From Sanghuangporus weigelae (taxonomy: Eukaryota; Basidiomycota; Agaricomycetes; Hymenochaetales; Hymenochaetaceae): a stretch of DNA of 64,000 bases. Of this stretch, positions 21,429 to 33,081 are shown in pieces. Both the position numbers and the translations under genes were made by a program. The stretch spans positions 1,240,001 through 1,304,000 of the forward strand of contig CP137321.1 in assembly GCA_033182465.1 (NCBI GenBank), written 5' to 3'. Below the pieces are notes generated by a model. That model did not search any database. It worked only from the letters and a program-made list of their open reading frames with translations, and was not told the DNA's origin. Each line of letters starts with the position of its first letter. Position 1 is the first letter of the stretch.

Positions 21429-24400
21429 ATGACGACGCCAGAACTAGGTCGACGTATTTCCACCCCTCGCATGGGCTACACAGAAGACTCGACGCTGTTT
21501 ACTGAGAATGGAACGCCGAGCTCCGTTGAAGGACATCGCTTGGCAGGAGCGACGCATCCCCGAAGGTCGTTCGTTTCGCGCCTAAGGCGCGCTAGTCGTG
21601 CTTCGCTCTGGAAGAATCTACCCGACGAGGATTTAATATCGCCTTCATCGGAGAGACCACCGATCCCGAGCGCGTTGGCTCCATCTGGAGAGACGATTAG
21701 CTCACCTTTGCCTATATTACCAATGATTGTGCTGTCTATTGTAAGGCTGAGCGTTATCAGAATTGTGTTCTACCAATGACGATCTTTCGAAGGTAATGTT
21801 GGGAGAGTTCTTGACAGCGAACGTGGCTACTCCCTTCTTGTTGTTCATGGTTGAAGGTGAGCGCTGGTACACGTCTTGGCGCTTGTTGGTATTAACATAC
21901 ACATTATAGGTTTTGGAGGCTTCCGTGATGAAGCAGACGTCGGATATTGGACAGGAATACTCGGTATACTATATTAGCTATCAGCGCTTGTCTGATAAAC
22001 TGATACAAATACAGTATCGTGTTTCTTTATTACTCAGTTTATAACTTCTCTACTTTGGGTCCGTTTCACCCCCTATCATTGCACTTAGTATCTTACTCTG
22101 ACAGAGTATGTCTAGGCTACTGCAGCGGAGAAGCACTCGACTCGAGCCGTACTTTTTGCATCGTTACTCGGGAGTTCATTAACATGCTTTGCTTTTGGGA
22201 CAGCAACATCCCTCCCTCAAGCCATGTGCATACGCTTGTTACAAGGAATCTTTGCTGGAGCGATTGGTGTCGGTCGTGGAACCATAGCGACAATTACTGT
22301 TCCCAGTAATGAAGGACGTGCCTATGCTATACTTGGGTGAGCGGGCTCTTTGGAGAACTGTTGACGCCGAAAAATGACTGCAATATGTTAGATTTGCTTG
22401 GGGCTTCGGTGGTGTGGCAGGTGCCATTGTCGGTGGATCTTGTAAGTCTCCGGTATTGTCTGTTGACCATGATAGCAATCTGACTTTACGTTCTCAAGTC
22501 GAAAATCCGGCGCAGAAGTGGCCGGGAGTGTTTGCAAATATAACATTGTTCGTTAAGTATCCGTACCTTCTTCCCACTATTATTGCAGCATCTATAACAT
22601 TCATTGGTATGTCTTGTACTGAGCTTCTTTGTGAGATCCATTGATCTTGTTTTTAGGCGCGATACTGTCGCTTTTCATTGCTCCTGACGGTGGTCCCCGC
22701 GAAGGCGCTATTCGTCTACCCCCGGAGAAGGTTACAGCCACTGATACTACTCCAGAAGAGTCGTCCACTCCCGTGGACGAAGTCACAAGCCCTGCGAAAT
22801 CCCTGAGACACAGGTTATCGCAAAGACTCTCTGACTACTTTGTCGGGCGAGTCCCGAGTGCACATGGCGACACTCCCGGTTCCAGGACTGGCGATACACC
22901 GATGCGTCTATCCCCGTCAGTCAGACAAACTAGCGGTAGCCGCGTCCGTACCCAATCGCGAGCGTCGGTCGCAGATGGATCCGCGTATGGTTACGGAGCT
23001 GGTTACAGGAATAGATTGGCAAGTAATATTAGCCAAAGTTTAGCTGGTCGTCGCGGCAGTTTAGCTAGCACGATCACTCGTCGGCGGCAGAGCCATGCGA
23101 TGGGCGTGGGTGCTAGAAGCACTTCTCAGGGAAATGAGGGGGGAGAATTGAATTTTGCTCAACGACTGCTTATGGCTAACGAGTTCGCTGTCACAAATAT
23201 GGCTGACCTTTGGGTTGCTGCCGCTATCAATGCTGATAATGAAGACGTGTTTCTCTCCGACACTGAGCTTGACGACGAAGATGATAATCTGTTCCAGGAT
23301 GACGATGAGGAAGAAGGGACGAACTCCCCGACCCGTATCGGTCGCTCATCTTCAGCTGCTTATAGTCCGCGTATGTTAGCACCACCTTCTCTGGCTCGAA
23401 CTGGCCGGTCATCGGCTCCATCCGCCCATAGACCCTCCAATGCCAGCATGGCACCGCGCCTTGGTTCTCCTCGACGTCCGCTTCACCAGCCCTCCCTTGG
23501 CCAACTTGCTGATACCTCTGTCAGTACGCCAAGACGGGTGTCGAGCTCTGTTCCAGCAATCTTCTCGCATACGGGCGTGCGCTCGCCTTCAGTCAACGAA
23601 GCTCCAACTTTTCCCTCTCAGCCTCTGCTTCCTCGAGAACCAGGCGATACAGAACCAGGTCTCGGTGATGGTCTCGCGCCAATTATGGAAGGTCAGCGTC
23701 AATCCGTCTTCTCGCGCCGTGAACAGCAAGATACGGACGAACCGCTGGACATGGTATCCGAGAAACAGCCTTCTATTCTTTCTCAGTTACCGATCATGAT
23801 AATATTCCAGTAAGTCATCTTGAACATACTGTTGATAGTGACAGTGCTTAGCACTTCATTTCTATGTTAAGGTATGGCTTACTAGCGTTGCACTCAACAA
23901 CTCATGACCAAGTCTTCCTCTCCTACCTGGTATCGTGAGTGCCTGAATCTAGATGTGTTTCGTCCCTCGTGTGAAGTACTCCTTTCTTTCGACACTAGGA
24001 AATATTCCTCAGGTGGTCTCAATCTGAATGCCGGTCACTTTGCTCAGCTCAGTGAGTGGACTTGCCATTTTCCGTGTCATAATGCTTAGTAATTTTCAGT
24101 TGCGCTCATGAGCTTGGCTTCTATCGCCTATCAGTTCTATCTTTATCCGTAAGTGATATAATGACTCACATACGATTTCTTGCTGACCTTGACGTATTAT
24201 AAGAAATATGGGGTTCGTGGGTCCGTCACTCTGTGTGCGACCATCAATGCACTAACGGCATTCTCTAGACCTCCGCGTGGTCGTTTCTCTCATCTTGCTA
24301 TGTTCCGAATCGGATCACTCCTTTTCATACCAGCATATCTATCTGTGATACTTTACCGTCCATTGGTGAATGCCGAAAACAGCGGAAATGTTTTTCTTAT

Positions 24401-24913
24401 GGCTGGTGAGTGTTGTTTTGAGCTTCTTATTAACGTCCATCTCTGACAAAGTTCGTCCGCCGCTTTCAGCTCTTGTATTCAGCACGTACGTTCCGAGTTC
24501 ACTTTTGCTTCACAAGGGGGGAAATAACACACCATAACCGCACAGTGCATTACGTTATGCTGGAATCACTTTTGCATATACGGCGGTAGCAATACTATTG
24601 AATTACAGTACGTGATTCTCTCATAGATTTTTCAAATAAGCCGATTGCTCTAACGTGTACCAGTGTCTCCGCCGCAAATTCTTGGCTATGCAAATGGCGT
24701 TGCACAGAGTATAGTCAGCTTCGCTCGTTTCGTGGGTCCTATACTCGGTGGATATGTAGGACTTTGTTCAATTTAATGTCTCCGTGTTGCTAACGATTTC
24801 CCTAGCTGTGGTCCGTCAGTGTCGATGGAAATCCTTCAGGATACCCCTTCGGGTTCATCGTCTGTTCTGCCGTTACTGCAATCGCAGTGGCACTGAGCTT
24901 CTTCATTCGTTAA
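21429..24913 (+). CDS. Major facilitator superfamily transporter, ZIF1/YCR023C-like
   Basis: Seventeen exons: 21429-21740, 21793-21856, 21910-21963, 22015-22058, 22116-22336, 22392-22441, 22499-22606, 22657-23809, 23872-23934, 23999-24051, 24100-24148, 24204-24212, 24269-24405, 24470-24485, 24546-24607, 24664-24755, 24806-24913; 864 residues. A cytosolic N-terminus is followed by six membrane segments, a cytosolic loop of almost 400 residues rich in Ser, Arg and Asp, and six more segments. MFS signatures: AEKHSTRAVLFASLLG after segment 2, GVGRGTIATIT, and GPILGG. The closest families I recognise are fungal YCR023C and plant zinc-induced facilitators; the substrate is unknown. Exons of 9 and 16 nt code for conserved residues. 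Divergent from L2HGDH with 263 bp between starts. Confidence 0.88.
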
Positions 24914-25227
24914 GCTTTGCTTCCATCACATGTTCTCCGATACTCTTAGATTCCATTCCTTGGTACGTACCCATGCAATTCCTGTATTGCGACCCCCTAT
25001 TTCCATCGCATACACCAAGGACATTCCCAAATCCCTCGGCATTCCCATCATTCTTTAATCGTACTTGCTTGCACGACTGGTCTCCATGTGTAGTTTTCTT
25101 TGCAAATAATTTATTGATTACGTCGTTTTCTGATCGACGGTGATCGACGCGGAAGGCGTCAATCGGCTCGGCGTTGAGAAATTTGCAGTTAAGCTGTAAC
25201 CGCATCGCATCCTTGCTAGCAATCACG
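24914..25227. other. Intergenic region, MFS transporter to CNS1
   Basis: 314 bp holding the 3' UTR of the transporter and the promoter of CNS1. Nothing specific is visible. Confidence 0.5.
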
Positions 25228-26465
25228 ATGGCTTTCCCTCAACCACCCTCACTTGAAGACAAAATAAAGGAATGGGACTCTGTCCCACTCTTCATGCAGT
25301 CCCTTCCTGGCCCAGATGAAGATGTTAATGATACAGCTATCAGCGCGCTGCAAAGTTTAGCTCATGAAGGAATTCCGGACGGTGGGTGAGAGCACTCATT
25401 CGTTGGATACCAACCTCGTCCGCTCAGCATATTACAGAAATCGCACAGAACTTCAAGGAACAAGGCAATGAGTATTTCAAAGGAAAGCGCTACAGAGAAG
25501 CACTCGGGTTTTATAATCAAGGCATCGATGCAAAGCCAGAGGATCCTAAACTTTTGGAACTGCTGCTTTGTAACCGAGCTGCGTGCAATCTTGAGCTGAG
25601 TACGTAGCTATGCGTAATCTCTCTCTAGCTAGCTGATTCGATCGATGACTTCAGAAAACTATGGCTCGGTCCTTCGCGATTGTGCAAGAGCCATCGTACT
25701 GAACTCGGAATGCTCGAAAGCTTACTATCGATCCGCACAAGCTTTGCTCGTTCTTGAGCGTATGGACGATGCTCTTGATGCTTGTCAGCGGTGCTTAAAC
25801 TTCGATCCGGCCAATGACGGCACGAAGACGCTTCGAGATCGAATAGTTAAGGCGAAGAGAGTCAAGGAAGAGATGAAGCGAGTACGTGCAATGCAAACAA
25901 AGAGGGAAGCACGAGAGAGGGAACGTTTTAAAAGGGCTTTTCGGGTAAGAACTCATGTTCATTTCAGTAGCAGAAGCCAATTAGGATGTTGCTTCAGGAA
26001 CGAGGCTTAATTGAGGTACCGGATCCTTCAAGTTCTGCTGGTAGTGACCATAAACCACACTTCGAAGATGACACCGAATCCTCCGCTCTTATCTTGCCTT
26101 CGTTCTTCCTGTATCCTCAATACGCTGAGTCCGACATAGTACCGAATTTCCATGAGGACACGACGTTTGGCGATCAACTTTCTAGCATGTTCCCTCCAAA
26201 CGTTCTGGCACCAGGCTGGGACTTGAAGCACGAATACATGTATGGAAAGCTGAACGTCTATGTCATCACACGCACGAAGAGGCTCCTGAAAGTAGGTATG
26301 AAAATGACGCTTCGTGATTTGCTCAATGTTGCCAAAGTGAAGGACGCGACCCCTGACGGGCTAGAGGTTCGTGAAGGATATTTAAGCTTCGTCGTCGTCC
26401 CGAAGGGTGAAGTAGAACAGCGCTGGGTAGACGAGTTAAAAAAAATCCGGGACCGTGACTCCTAA
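25228..26465 (+). CDS. CNS1: TPR co-chaperone Cns1/TTC4
   Basis: Four exons: 25228-25381, 25438-25599, 25655-25944, 25998-26465; 357 residues. The N-terminus (WDSVPLFMQSLP) precedes a three-repeat TPR domain at about residues 52-165 with clamp residues in NFKEQGNEYFKGKRYREAL and CNRAACNLELKNY. A Lys/Arg-rich helix and the C-terminal wheel domain (about 220-357) complete the layout. Cns1 binds the Hsp90/Hsp70 C-terminal EEVD peptide and is essential in yeast, where it helps fold translation factor eEF2. The acceptor at 25996-25997 was chosen because it gives a 53-bp intron; an earlier AG would give a 29-bp intron. The window thus contains two Hsp90 co-chaperones, with STI1 10 kb away. Confidence 0.9.
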
Positions 26466-26827
26466 ACAAGCAATGCTACTCAACAGAGATGTTTCCTTTT
26501 ACTTGTAACCATACCAACGTGTGCACTCAACGTTGGTTCCCTGCTGATCTCAAAGATACTCATCTCAAGGTTTTTGGTTCTTGCCGCAACGTTCCCGTTT
26601 CCCCCGGTCGTGTGAGGAATGCGGGGCTTATTTACGTCCGTTGTCGAGTACCGATTTCTTCTGAACTGACCGCGAGTTTCGCGCATATCCACGCCTTTAA
26701 AGCTCCAGGGACCTGTGTAAACCGCCTGTCGCTCATTGTATCCCAGGCCTCTCTTTCTAACTGTCGTCGTTTAGGGTGCCGGTCCACACTCGTTTCATTT
26801 CATTCCTTTCCCTACCTTACGTTCTCC
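26466..26827. other. Intergenic region before the 7TM receptor
   Basis: 362 bp with no supported gene. It holds the CNS1 terminator and the receptor promoter; a run rich in T and C near 26790-26825 precedes the receptor start codon. Confidence 0.5.
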
Positions 26828-28493
26828 ATGCCAGTGATAGGAAATAGTAATTGCACGCAACAAGCAGGTATGTTCCTATGTGCAGAATGGCAATGTGACG
26901 GAATTGACTGTTTTCTGAAGCACTGAACGCTGCTGTCGATGACACACAAGAAGTCGTGCAGGGAAACTCTGCAACTCTCATTGCTTGGCTTGTCCTCAAT
27001 GTCTGGCCTTCTCATCTTGGTCTTCCACTTCTCATCATCACGATCTTGGTGGCGAAGAATATTCGCAGGCATGCTACTTTCATCAATCTCTGTGTGACTT
27101 GGATAATTGTCGGATTATCGTCATCGCTTCTGTATGTAAATCCGCTGATTCGTAGAGGTGACTTTATCTCATGATTGTTGACTGCGTTTTATAATGCATG
27201 CAGCTTATATGCGGGCTTCCAGACTGGATCGGAGCCTCCTAGGTTGCTTTGCCTGACACAAGCTTCCCTCCTTTACGGGCAACCCGGCTTGTGGGCCTAA
27301 TAAAAAGTCAATGATCGTCTGAATGCTTACGGAATTATGAAGGACGTCGGTTTCTGCTTTCGCACTCGTTTTTCAAGTCTTTTACGTCATGCGAGCTGCT
27401 TTCCAAGAAAGGGATCCAGAATCCCATGAAACTCTGCGGAAGTGGACTGTATGTACACCTTGTCATTGCGTGTCTTATGCACAGACTGACGGATTCGTCA
27501 ATAGCTCCTAGCGTTGCCATATGTCGCGTTTGTAGTGTTCGCGACATGGACTGCTTTTGTAGGTTTCGGATCCCTCTGCTATTTCTGATATTCATTGTAG
27601 TTTTAGGTAGGTTCCAACAACCCTGAACTTGTTACCCGCAGGAGAAGATTCTTCTACTGCTCCGTGAAAGACTCAGGGCTGTAAGTGTCGTTGTCTACTT
27701 TTCCATTGACAGCGCGCATATTAATACCGAAATAGAACAAACTCGATAACGGCGTTTTCTCTGGGTGTTCTACTTGTCACAGTTTGTCTAGAACGCACGT
27801 CTGACTCCGTCGTGTGTATCTGTGCTATTCTCATTTTAGTCACTAGTGTGGATTCTCTACATTATTCTTTCTCATTGGCGCACCATTCGTTCTAGTGGAC
27901 TGGGCGGGAGCGTTGGCATGGATCTGAGCCTTGTTTGTCGGATTGCAGCATTCACATTATGGATTATCTTAGGAATGAGGTAAGTGTATCCTTGTGTACG
28001 AGTTTCAGCCAAGTTGACGTGTTATTAAGTTTGAGTGCTCTATCAATAAAGGCTCCTCAAAGTGCAGTTCCAGATATGGCGTTGGCTACGAGTAAGTGCC
28101 GAGATCTGGATGGTGTCCCGTAACCTTCTGTCCTACATAGCTTGCTTTGCAGTGGGAAGCGTAGTAGTTCTCGTCTTTGGAACTCAGCGTGATATCCTGC
28201 GCACATGGATGTTCTGGAAACGCAATAGACAAGATGGCCGTGGAGCTCGGCAGCCAACAGCGTCGCCTCTCGACAGAACTGATTCACCTTCAAGTTCGGA
28301 GCATTCCATCAAGCGGGTCGGCTCTTCCCCGGATAGTGGTAAAGACGACGGCATGCATGAGATTGAGCATCAGCAGAATTGGCGTGGTCAGTTTTCGAGA
28401 CACAAAGCCAAGGGCCCGCTGAGAACTCAGGATATTTCGCAGCCAGTTTTAAGGGAAGATTTGACATTTACAGTTTTCGGTGGAGCAATATAA
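26828..28493 (+). CDS. Orphan seven-transmembrane (GPCR-like) receptor
   Basis: Ten exons: 26828-26867, 26921-27131, 27204-27290, 27343-27448, 27505-27558, 27607-27680, 27736-27794, 27847-27979, 28030-28091, 28141-28493; 392 residues. A short polar N-terminus with an NXT-like site is followed by seven hydrophobic segments and a hydrophilic tail of about 95 residues rich in Ser, Arg and Gln. Typical family points are RLLCLTQASLLYGQPG after segment 2, a Cys-containing loop (RRFFYCSV), CLELWILYIILSHW in segment 5 and VFGTQRDIL after segment 7. This resembles a mushroom-type receptor family of unknown ligand, not Ste3 or Ste2 pheromone receptors. Coupling to G proteins is inferred from topology. 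The intron 27795-27846 starts with GC; this choice gives the conserved ELW and is less certain than the rest. Confidence 0.75.
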
Positions 28494-28753
28494 ATTGAAT
28501 GTATCGTAATTTCAGAAGTCACAATGTATTTCACTGCTTGTTCGCTGCATCTGTCCTTGCATAGTGTAAAGGAATGGGAATTTATTTTGCATTACTGTAG
28601 TACTTGCCGTGCCGTGGTGATTTTAAACCAATCCAATCACCACCGCACAAAATGAAATTTAATGATCGGCATAGATTATGTCATACAGGACACGATTTTC
28701 GTCGCGTACTTTCCTCAATTTCTCGACGACTCGACTGACTCTTCTTACTCGGT

Positions 28754-29607
28754 ATGGCGGTGAGCGTGTTCAAGCCTTTTCACTACGAACAATGTCAAGC
28801 TGACGCTCGCTACTTTTTTCTCTGCCAGCTACGAACGGCAGCGAGCCTGCGAGCACTTTCAAGGCGAAGAATTCCAAGCTGGTAAGAGCGGGTCTGTAAT
28901 TCCTGTCCCTGCTGTCCTGACTGTTCTTCAGTGTTCTGTCTTCCCATCTCGCGCGACGAAACCTTGCAACCGCCGCTCCATCTGCCAGCTTCTCAGAGGC
29001 TTCTTCTTCTCCGCCTCCTTCCAAATCTTCTGACCCGAAGATTTCAAAAATCGTAGATGACATTTCGGGCTTGACGTTGCTGCAGGCGGCGGACTTGGTA
29101 TCTCTACTAAAGGTACAACTATCTTTTATTGATGCTCAAAGGAGCAAGAAATCATGTCGCTAACTCATCGCTTTATTTAGTCGAGGCTGAATATCCAAGA
29201 AATTGCCATGCCTACTGCAGCTGCACCGGCCGCACCAGTTACTGCGACAGAGGAAGCTCCTGCTGAGGTATGAACATCCATTTTAAACTGTGCACTTGTA
29301 TGCTTACCTGCGTACAACAGGAAAAACCAAAGGAGAAGACCGTGTTCAACGTCAAGCTCGAGTCATTTGACGCCTCTGCGAAGCCAAAGGTTATTCGGGA
29401 GGTAAAGGCGATGAATCCCACTTTCACACTTGTTGCTGTAGGTCCTTCGCAAGACTATCTTTGCCTTGACTAACCAAAGCTATACTCTAGGCGAAGTCTT
29501 TTGTAGAATCATTACCGAAAGTCTTGAAGGAGAACCTGCCGAAGGAAGAAGCTGAAAAGTTGAAGAAGACTTTCGAGGCTTTGGGAGGGGTTGTTTCATT
29601 AGAATAA
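28754..29607 (+). CDS. MRPL12: Mitochondrial large-subunit ribosomal protein bL12m (L7/L12)
   Basis: Six exons: 28754-28759 (6 nt, ATG GCG), 28829-28881, 28932-29112, 29181-29267, 29321-29437, 29491-29607; 186 residues. An Arg/Ser/Ala-rich presequence (LRTAASLRALSRRR, then HLARRNLATAA) is typical for import into mitochondria. The N-terminal dimerisation segment is ISGLTLLQAADLVSLLKSRLNI, followed by an Ala/Pro hinge and the L7/L12 C-terminal domain (EKTVFNVKLESFDASAKPKV and the Leu-Lys-Lys helix near the end). It forms the ribosomal stalk that recruits translation factors. The tiny first exon was chosen because it gives a clean targeting peptide; retaining the first intron would keep the frame but insert an acidic/aromatic stretch. 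Confidence 0.9.
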
Positions 29608-29830
29608 TCTTTGACTTAATGTCCCAACGAACAGATATTCTTGCTTAAAGAGCGCCTAATGCGAGCAAAAAAAAAGTAGCGGTAGCATTGTCCGCACCAA
29701 AAAAAAAGGAGGACAGAGAATGGCTTTGTTCATACATGGATGCAGAATGGAACACTAATGAAGGTTGATAAAGAGTACGTACGAAATGTATACTCCAGTC
29801 TCGGTCGAGCGAAGGAATGTCGCTGGCCGT

Positions 29831-32726
29831 TCAATCCTCAGAGAGGTATCTGTATTCGAATCGAAAATCGCTCTTCTTCCTTTGGCACCATGAGCCTTCC
29901 CAGTCGAAGTAGACGTATACGCCTTGTTCGTACTCGTCGGTGATTGCTTGCGGCTCAGAATGCCGTTGGAACCAAGTTAAATACTTGACGTGAAATCTCC
30001 ATGATTGACGTTTCAGCTCCTTTGCGGCTAGGTACCTGAGCGACGCCAGAGAAGGTTTAGTGACAGCTCAGTCAACGTCAAGCATAACGCACTGTTGGTA
30101 TGTCCCAGGGAGATAGTAGAAGACATAGAACAATGTCTCGATGTCCAGATTCTGGAATAATGTCGGCGAGCTGAGTATAGGATGAGGATTCTGAGGATAA
30201 TAATGCGGTGTCGGGAACGGATTCTTGGGAACGTAGTACTTTGGCCTAAACTACATTAAACTTGAATTCCTATCATAAATCAGAAGGATGGCATACTTTT
30301 CCGTGTCCATAGGTTGAGGCATGCTGTGATAACTTCCGTCAAGTAGTTTATGCACCTGATCTAAGTCATTCATGCGATGCGGCGCTGCAATACCACCATC
30401 AAGCAACTGACTATGCTCGGAAAACGAAATGCAATCACCTTTTTGCTTCACATTCTCAAAGGAAGACACCAAATCAGACAATGACCCGGGAAATGCAGAA
30501 GTTCCACGATGCTGTTGTTGACCTTGTTGTGCTCCAAACACTTGTTGCTGCTGAACCGACGGAGACACAGAAGCAATACGTTGAGGAGGCACTGAAACCG
30601 CTGGTGCGGATAATCCTTGTGGTAGTTGATCAACCTTCACGCCTGGAAGATATACAGGTGTCTGTGAAGGCGGTAACGGGGATGCGCTCGCTGTCGAAGG
30701 TGCCGGCTTGTTAAACTGCTGTAACTGCTGAGGTAATGGCGAAGCCAAAGGTGGCTGTTGCTGGGATGCAGGAGCGGCGAGTGTCTGAGGCTCTGATGGA
30801 GCAGTTAATTGAGTTGTAGTCGTGGCTTGTCGCTCACTTGGCGCACCGGGCTGCTGCTAAGGAACTATCAGAATCGAGAATAAGAAATAAGATTAACTTT
30901 CTCACCTCTGGAAATGTTGAGGTAGCTTGTTTCGGCGAATGCGTTGGAACTACAAAATAAAGTAAAAATTAGTCCGGCAATATTGTTGAGTCCAACTTTT
31001 CTGACCTGTTATTGGCGCAGTCTGCTGTGGCGAAGCAGTCTGTGGAGATGTAGATCGAGGGATAGCCGGAGAGGGCACAGCTTCTGAAACGACGGGTGAC
31101 TGAGCTGAAGAATGGGTAGAACTGTCCGGCGCCAGACCGGATACAGAGGCAGACGACATCATTGGACTTGGGCCCGATACTGATGCTTGGGTCAAACTGG
31201 GAGAGGATACTGCAGCGTCATGTAAATTTTGCTGCGCTGCAGTGGACGCTGATGTTGCAGATTGCGGACCATTACTTGATGTACCTGACGAAGAAGCAGT
31301 CGCAGTAGTACCTGTACTCTGCCCCGGTGTGGAGGTAGATGACGATCCGGCAACGGCAGCTGCAGCTGCTGTTGCATATCGTACCGGTAATGGTGCTGGT
31401 CGAGAAGGTATCCCATTTTTCAAGACGCTGGACATGGGTTGAGAAGAAGCTGATATTGGAGGCGGCGGCTTCGGTGCTAACACTTCTATTCAGTACAGAA
31501 GGATGCATAAAATCATACATAAATTCACCGTCCGTCATTGAAGATTCTATTAGTCAAACCGATCAGCATGCTTCTCTAACCATGTTGACGAGAACAATAA
31601 CTGACTTCGGATGTTCATAGCAACTCCAGCTCTTCTTTGTATAGGACTGAGTTCTTGTTTGAGATTTGACGGTGATTCATCTTCTGCTTTCTTCGACGGA
31701 GTTCGAGGAGGAATGTCTACGAAATCAAGCCAGATAAATATGTGAACCTTGAAATGAGCAGAAGTAGACAATACCTTCGCTCTCGTCTTCTGATATACCG
31801 TCGCTGTCCATATCGTCTGCTACTAACCCGAACTTCTCTTCCTCTTCATCCAGATTAAGTTCGTCGTATATCCCCTCGTCCTCGTCAAAGTCATCTTCCT
31901 ATAATCAAATAAGTCTCGGTAAAGAAGAATTAAGACATAAACAAACCGTATTGCTTTCTACGAAATATGTGACATCGTCCTTCAGTGAAATGACCTTCTC
32001 GACAGGTAATGAACCATTGTCCAATAACCGTAAGACAATCTCCAGTCGACTAATATGCCATTTTCGACGTTCGTTAAGATGTTCCAAAGTATCCAGTCGG
32101 CTATTCTGGACGCCCGATTTCTTCTTCTTAGCGCCGCCTTGCAGGGTTTCGACTTCTGCCTCGGCTTGCTCGACTTGTAAGAGAAGTTCGTCGATCTTTG
32201 TCTGTATCCACTGTGTTACTTCGAGCTTCTCTTGTGCCTTAGGATCCAGCTTGGACGCCTGGATGAGACCCTCCTTTGAAAACGCCTTGGTCTTCATTTC
32301 CTTCTCGCATGCCTTGAACTTCTCCATTTGCTGTAAATATGCGCGAAACCGTGCACCCATCAGTAAACCGATAGAGAGCTTTTCACAGAAGCGCAACGAA
32401 AATGTGCATACCGTCTCAATGAGTTTCCTGTTCTCGAGTAATTGGGACTTGTCCTTGATGTCGTTACTGGCGACCCAAGTCTTGATCTGGTCTCTGAGAC
32501 GCTGGAGCTTCTTTATCTGCGTTTTCAAGTCTGCCTCCAGTTTCTCCTTCTGGGTAAGATTTGTTGTAGCATCCATTTTCTTATAAGTGTTGTCGAATGC
32601 CTCAACGCCTTCGGCGACCCTCTTGAGGACTCGGTCAATTTCAGCTGTAGGAGACCAAGGTCAACGGATGAATCGAAGACAAGAAGCCACGACGGGCCAC
32701 CGACCTTGTAATTTACGCGCTGCCAT
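29831..32726 (-). CDS. NOT3: CCR4-NOT complex subunit Not3/Not5
   Basis: Twelve exons on the minus strand: 32705-32726, 32412-32644, 31947-32330, 31775-31898, 31606-31716, 31529-31546 (18 nt), 31006-31482, 30906-30949, 30439-30856, 30297-30384, 30093-30245, 29831-30035; 758 residues. The N-terminal Not3 coiled-coil domain (residues 1 to about 240) carries [19 protein letters not shown] and [23 protein letters not shown] low-complexity middle rich in Ser, Pro, Ala and Gln follows. The C-terminal NOT box is recognisable by [33 protein letters not shown], and [18 protein letters not shown]. The protein helps couple codon optimality and deadenylation of mRNA. The 18-nt exon is one of two frame-compatible solutions; the other is a single 123-bp intron. 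Confidence 0.93.
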
Positions 32727-33081
32727 GGCGGATGCAGCTCGCGAGGGAGGACGACAATAATAATAATAGAGGAAGACGTTCGAAGGGTCACTATGTCCTG
32801 GTCTGGCGATGGGAAGAACTCAATTTGGCGACGAGAGCGTGACGCGGACACGGAGAGAATAACTTTGAGTTACATAATATAATAAACAAAGTAAGCTGCA
32901 AGTGACTTGTCACATCACGGCTGCAGCCGGAAAGAAGCCGGTCGTGAACCGCGATAATAGCTCTCACTCATACATAGCGGGTAGTGCTGTCCATTCCCGC
33001 CCTCTTCTCTCTTCTCCTCGACGTTCACGATCCCTTCACGACCTCAGACTTCTTTCTTTTAGCTGTTTATATTCTCTATCC
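32727..33081. promoter_or_regulatory. Divergent promoter between NOT3 and BEM1
   Basis: 355 bp between start codons. It contains an (AAT)n tract near 32756-32770 in the NOT3 leader and a pyrimidine-rich stretch before BEM1. Confidence 0.5.

Noticed and set aside
31951-32586. Long plus-strand open frame (211 codons) over NOT3
   Set aside because: It lies antisense to the conserved Not3 coiled-coil exons and has no family resemblance.
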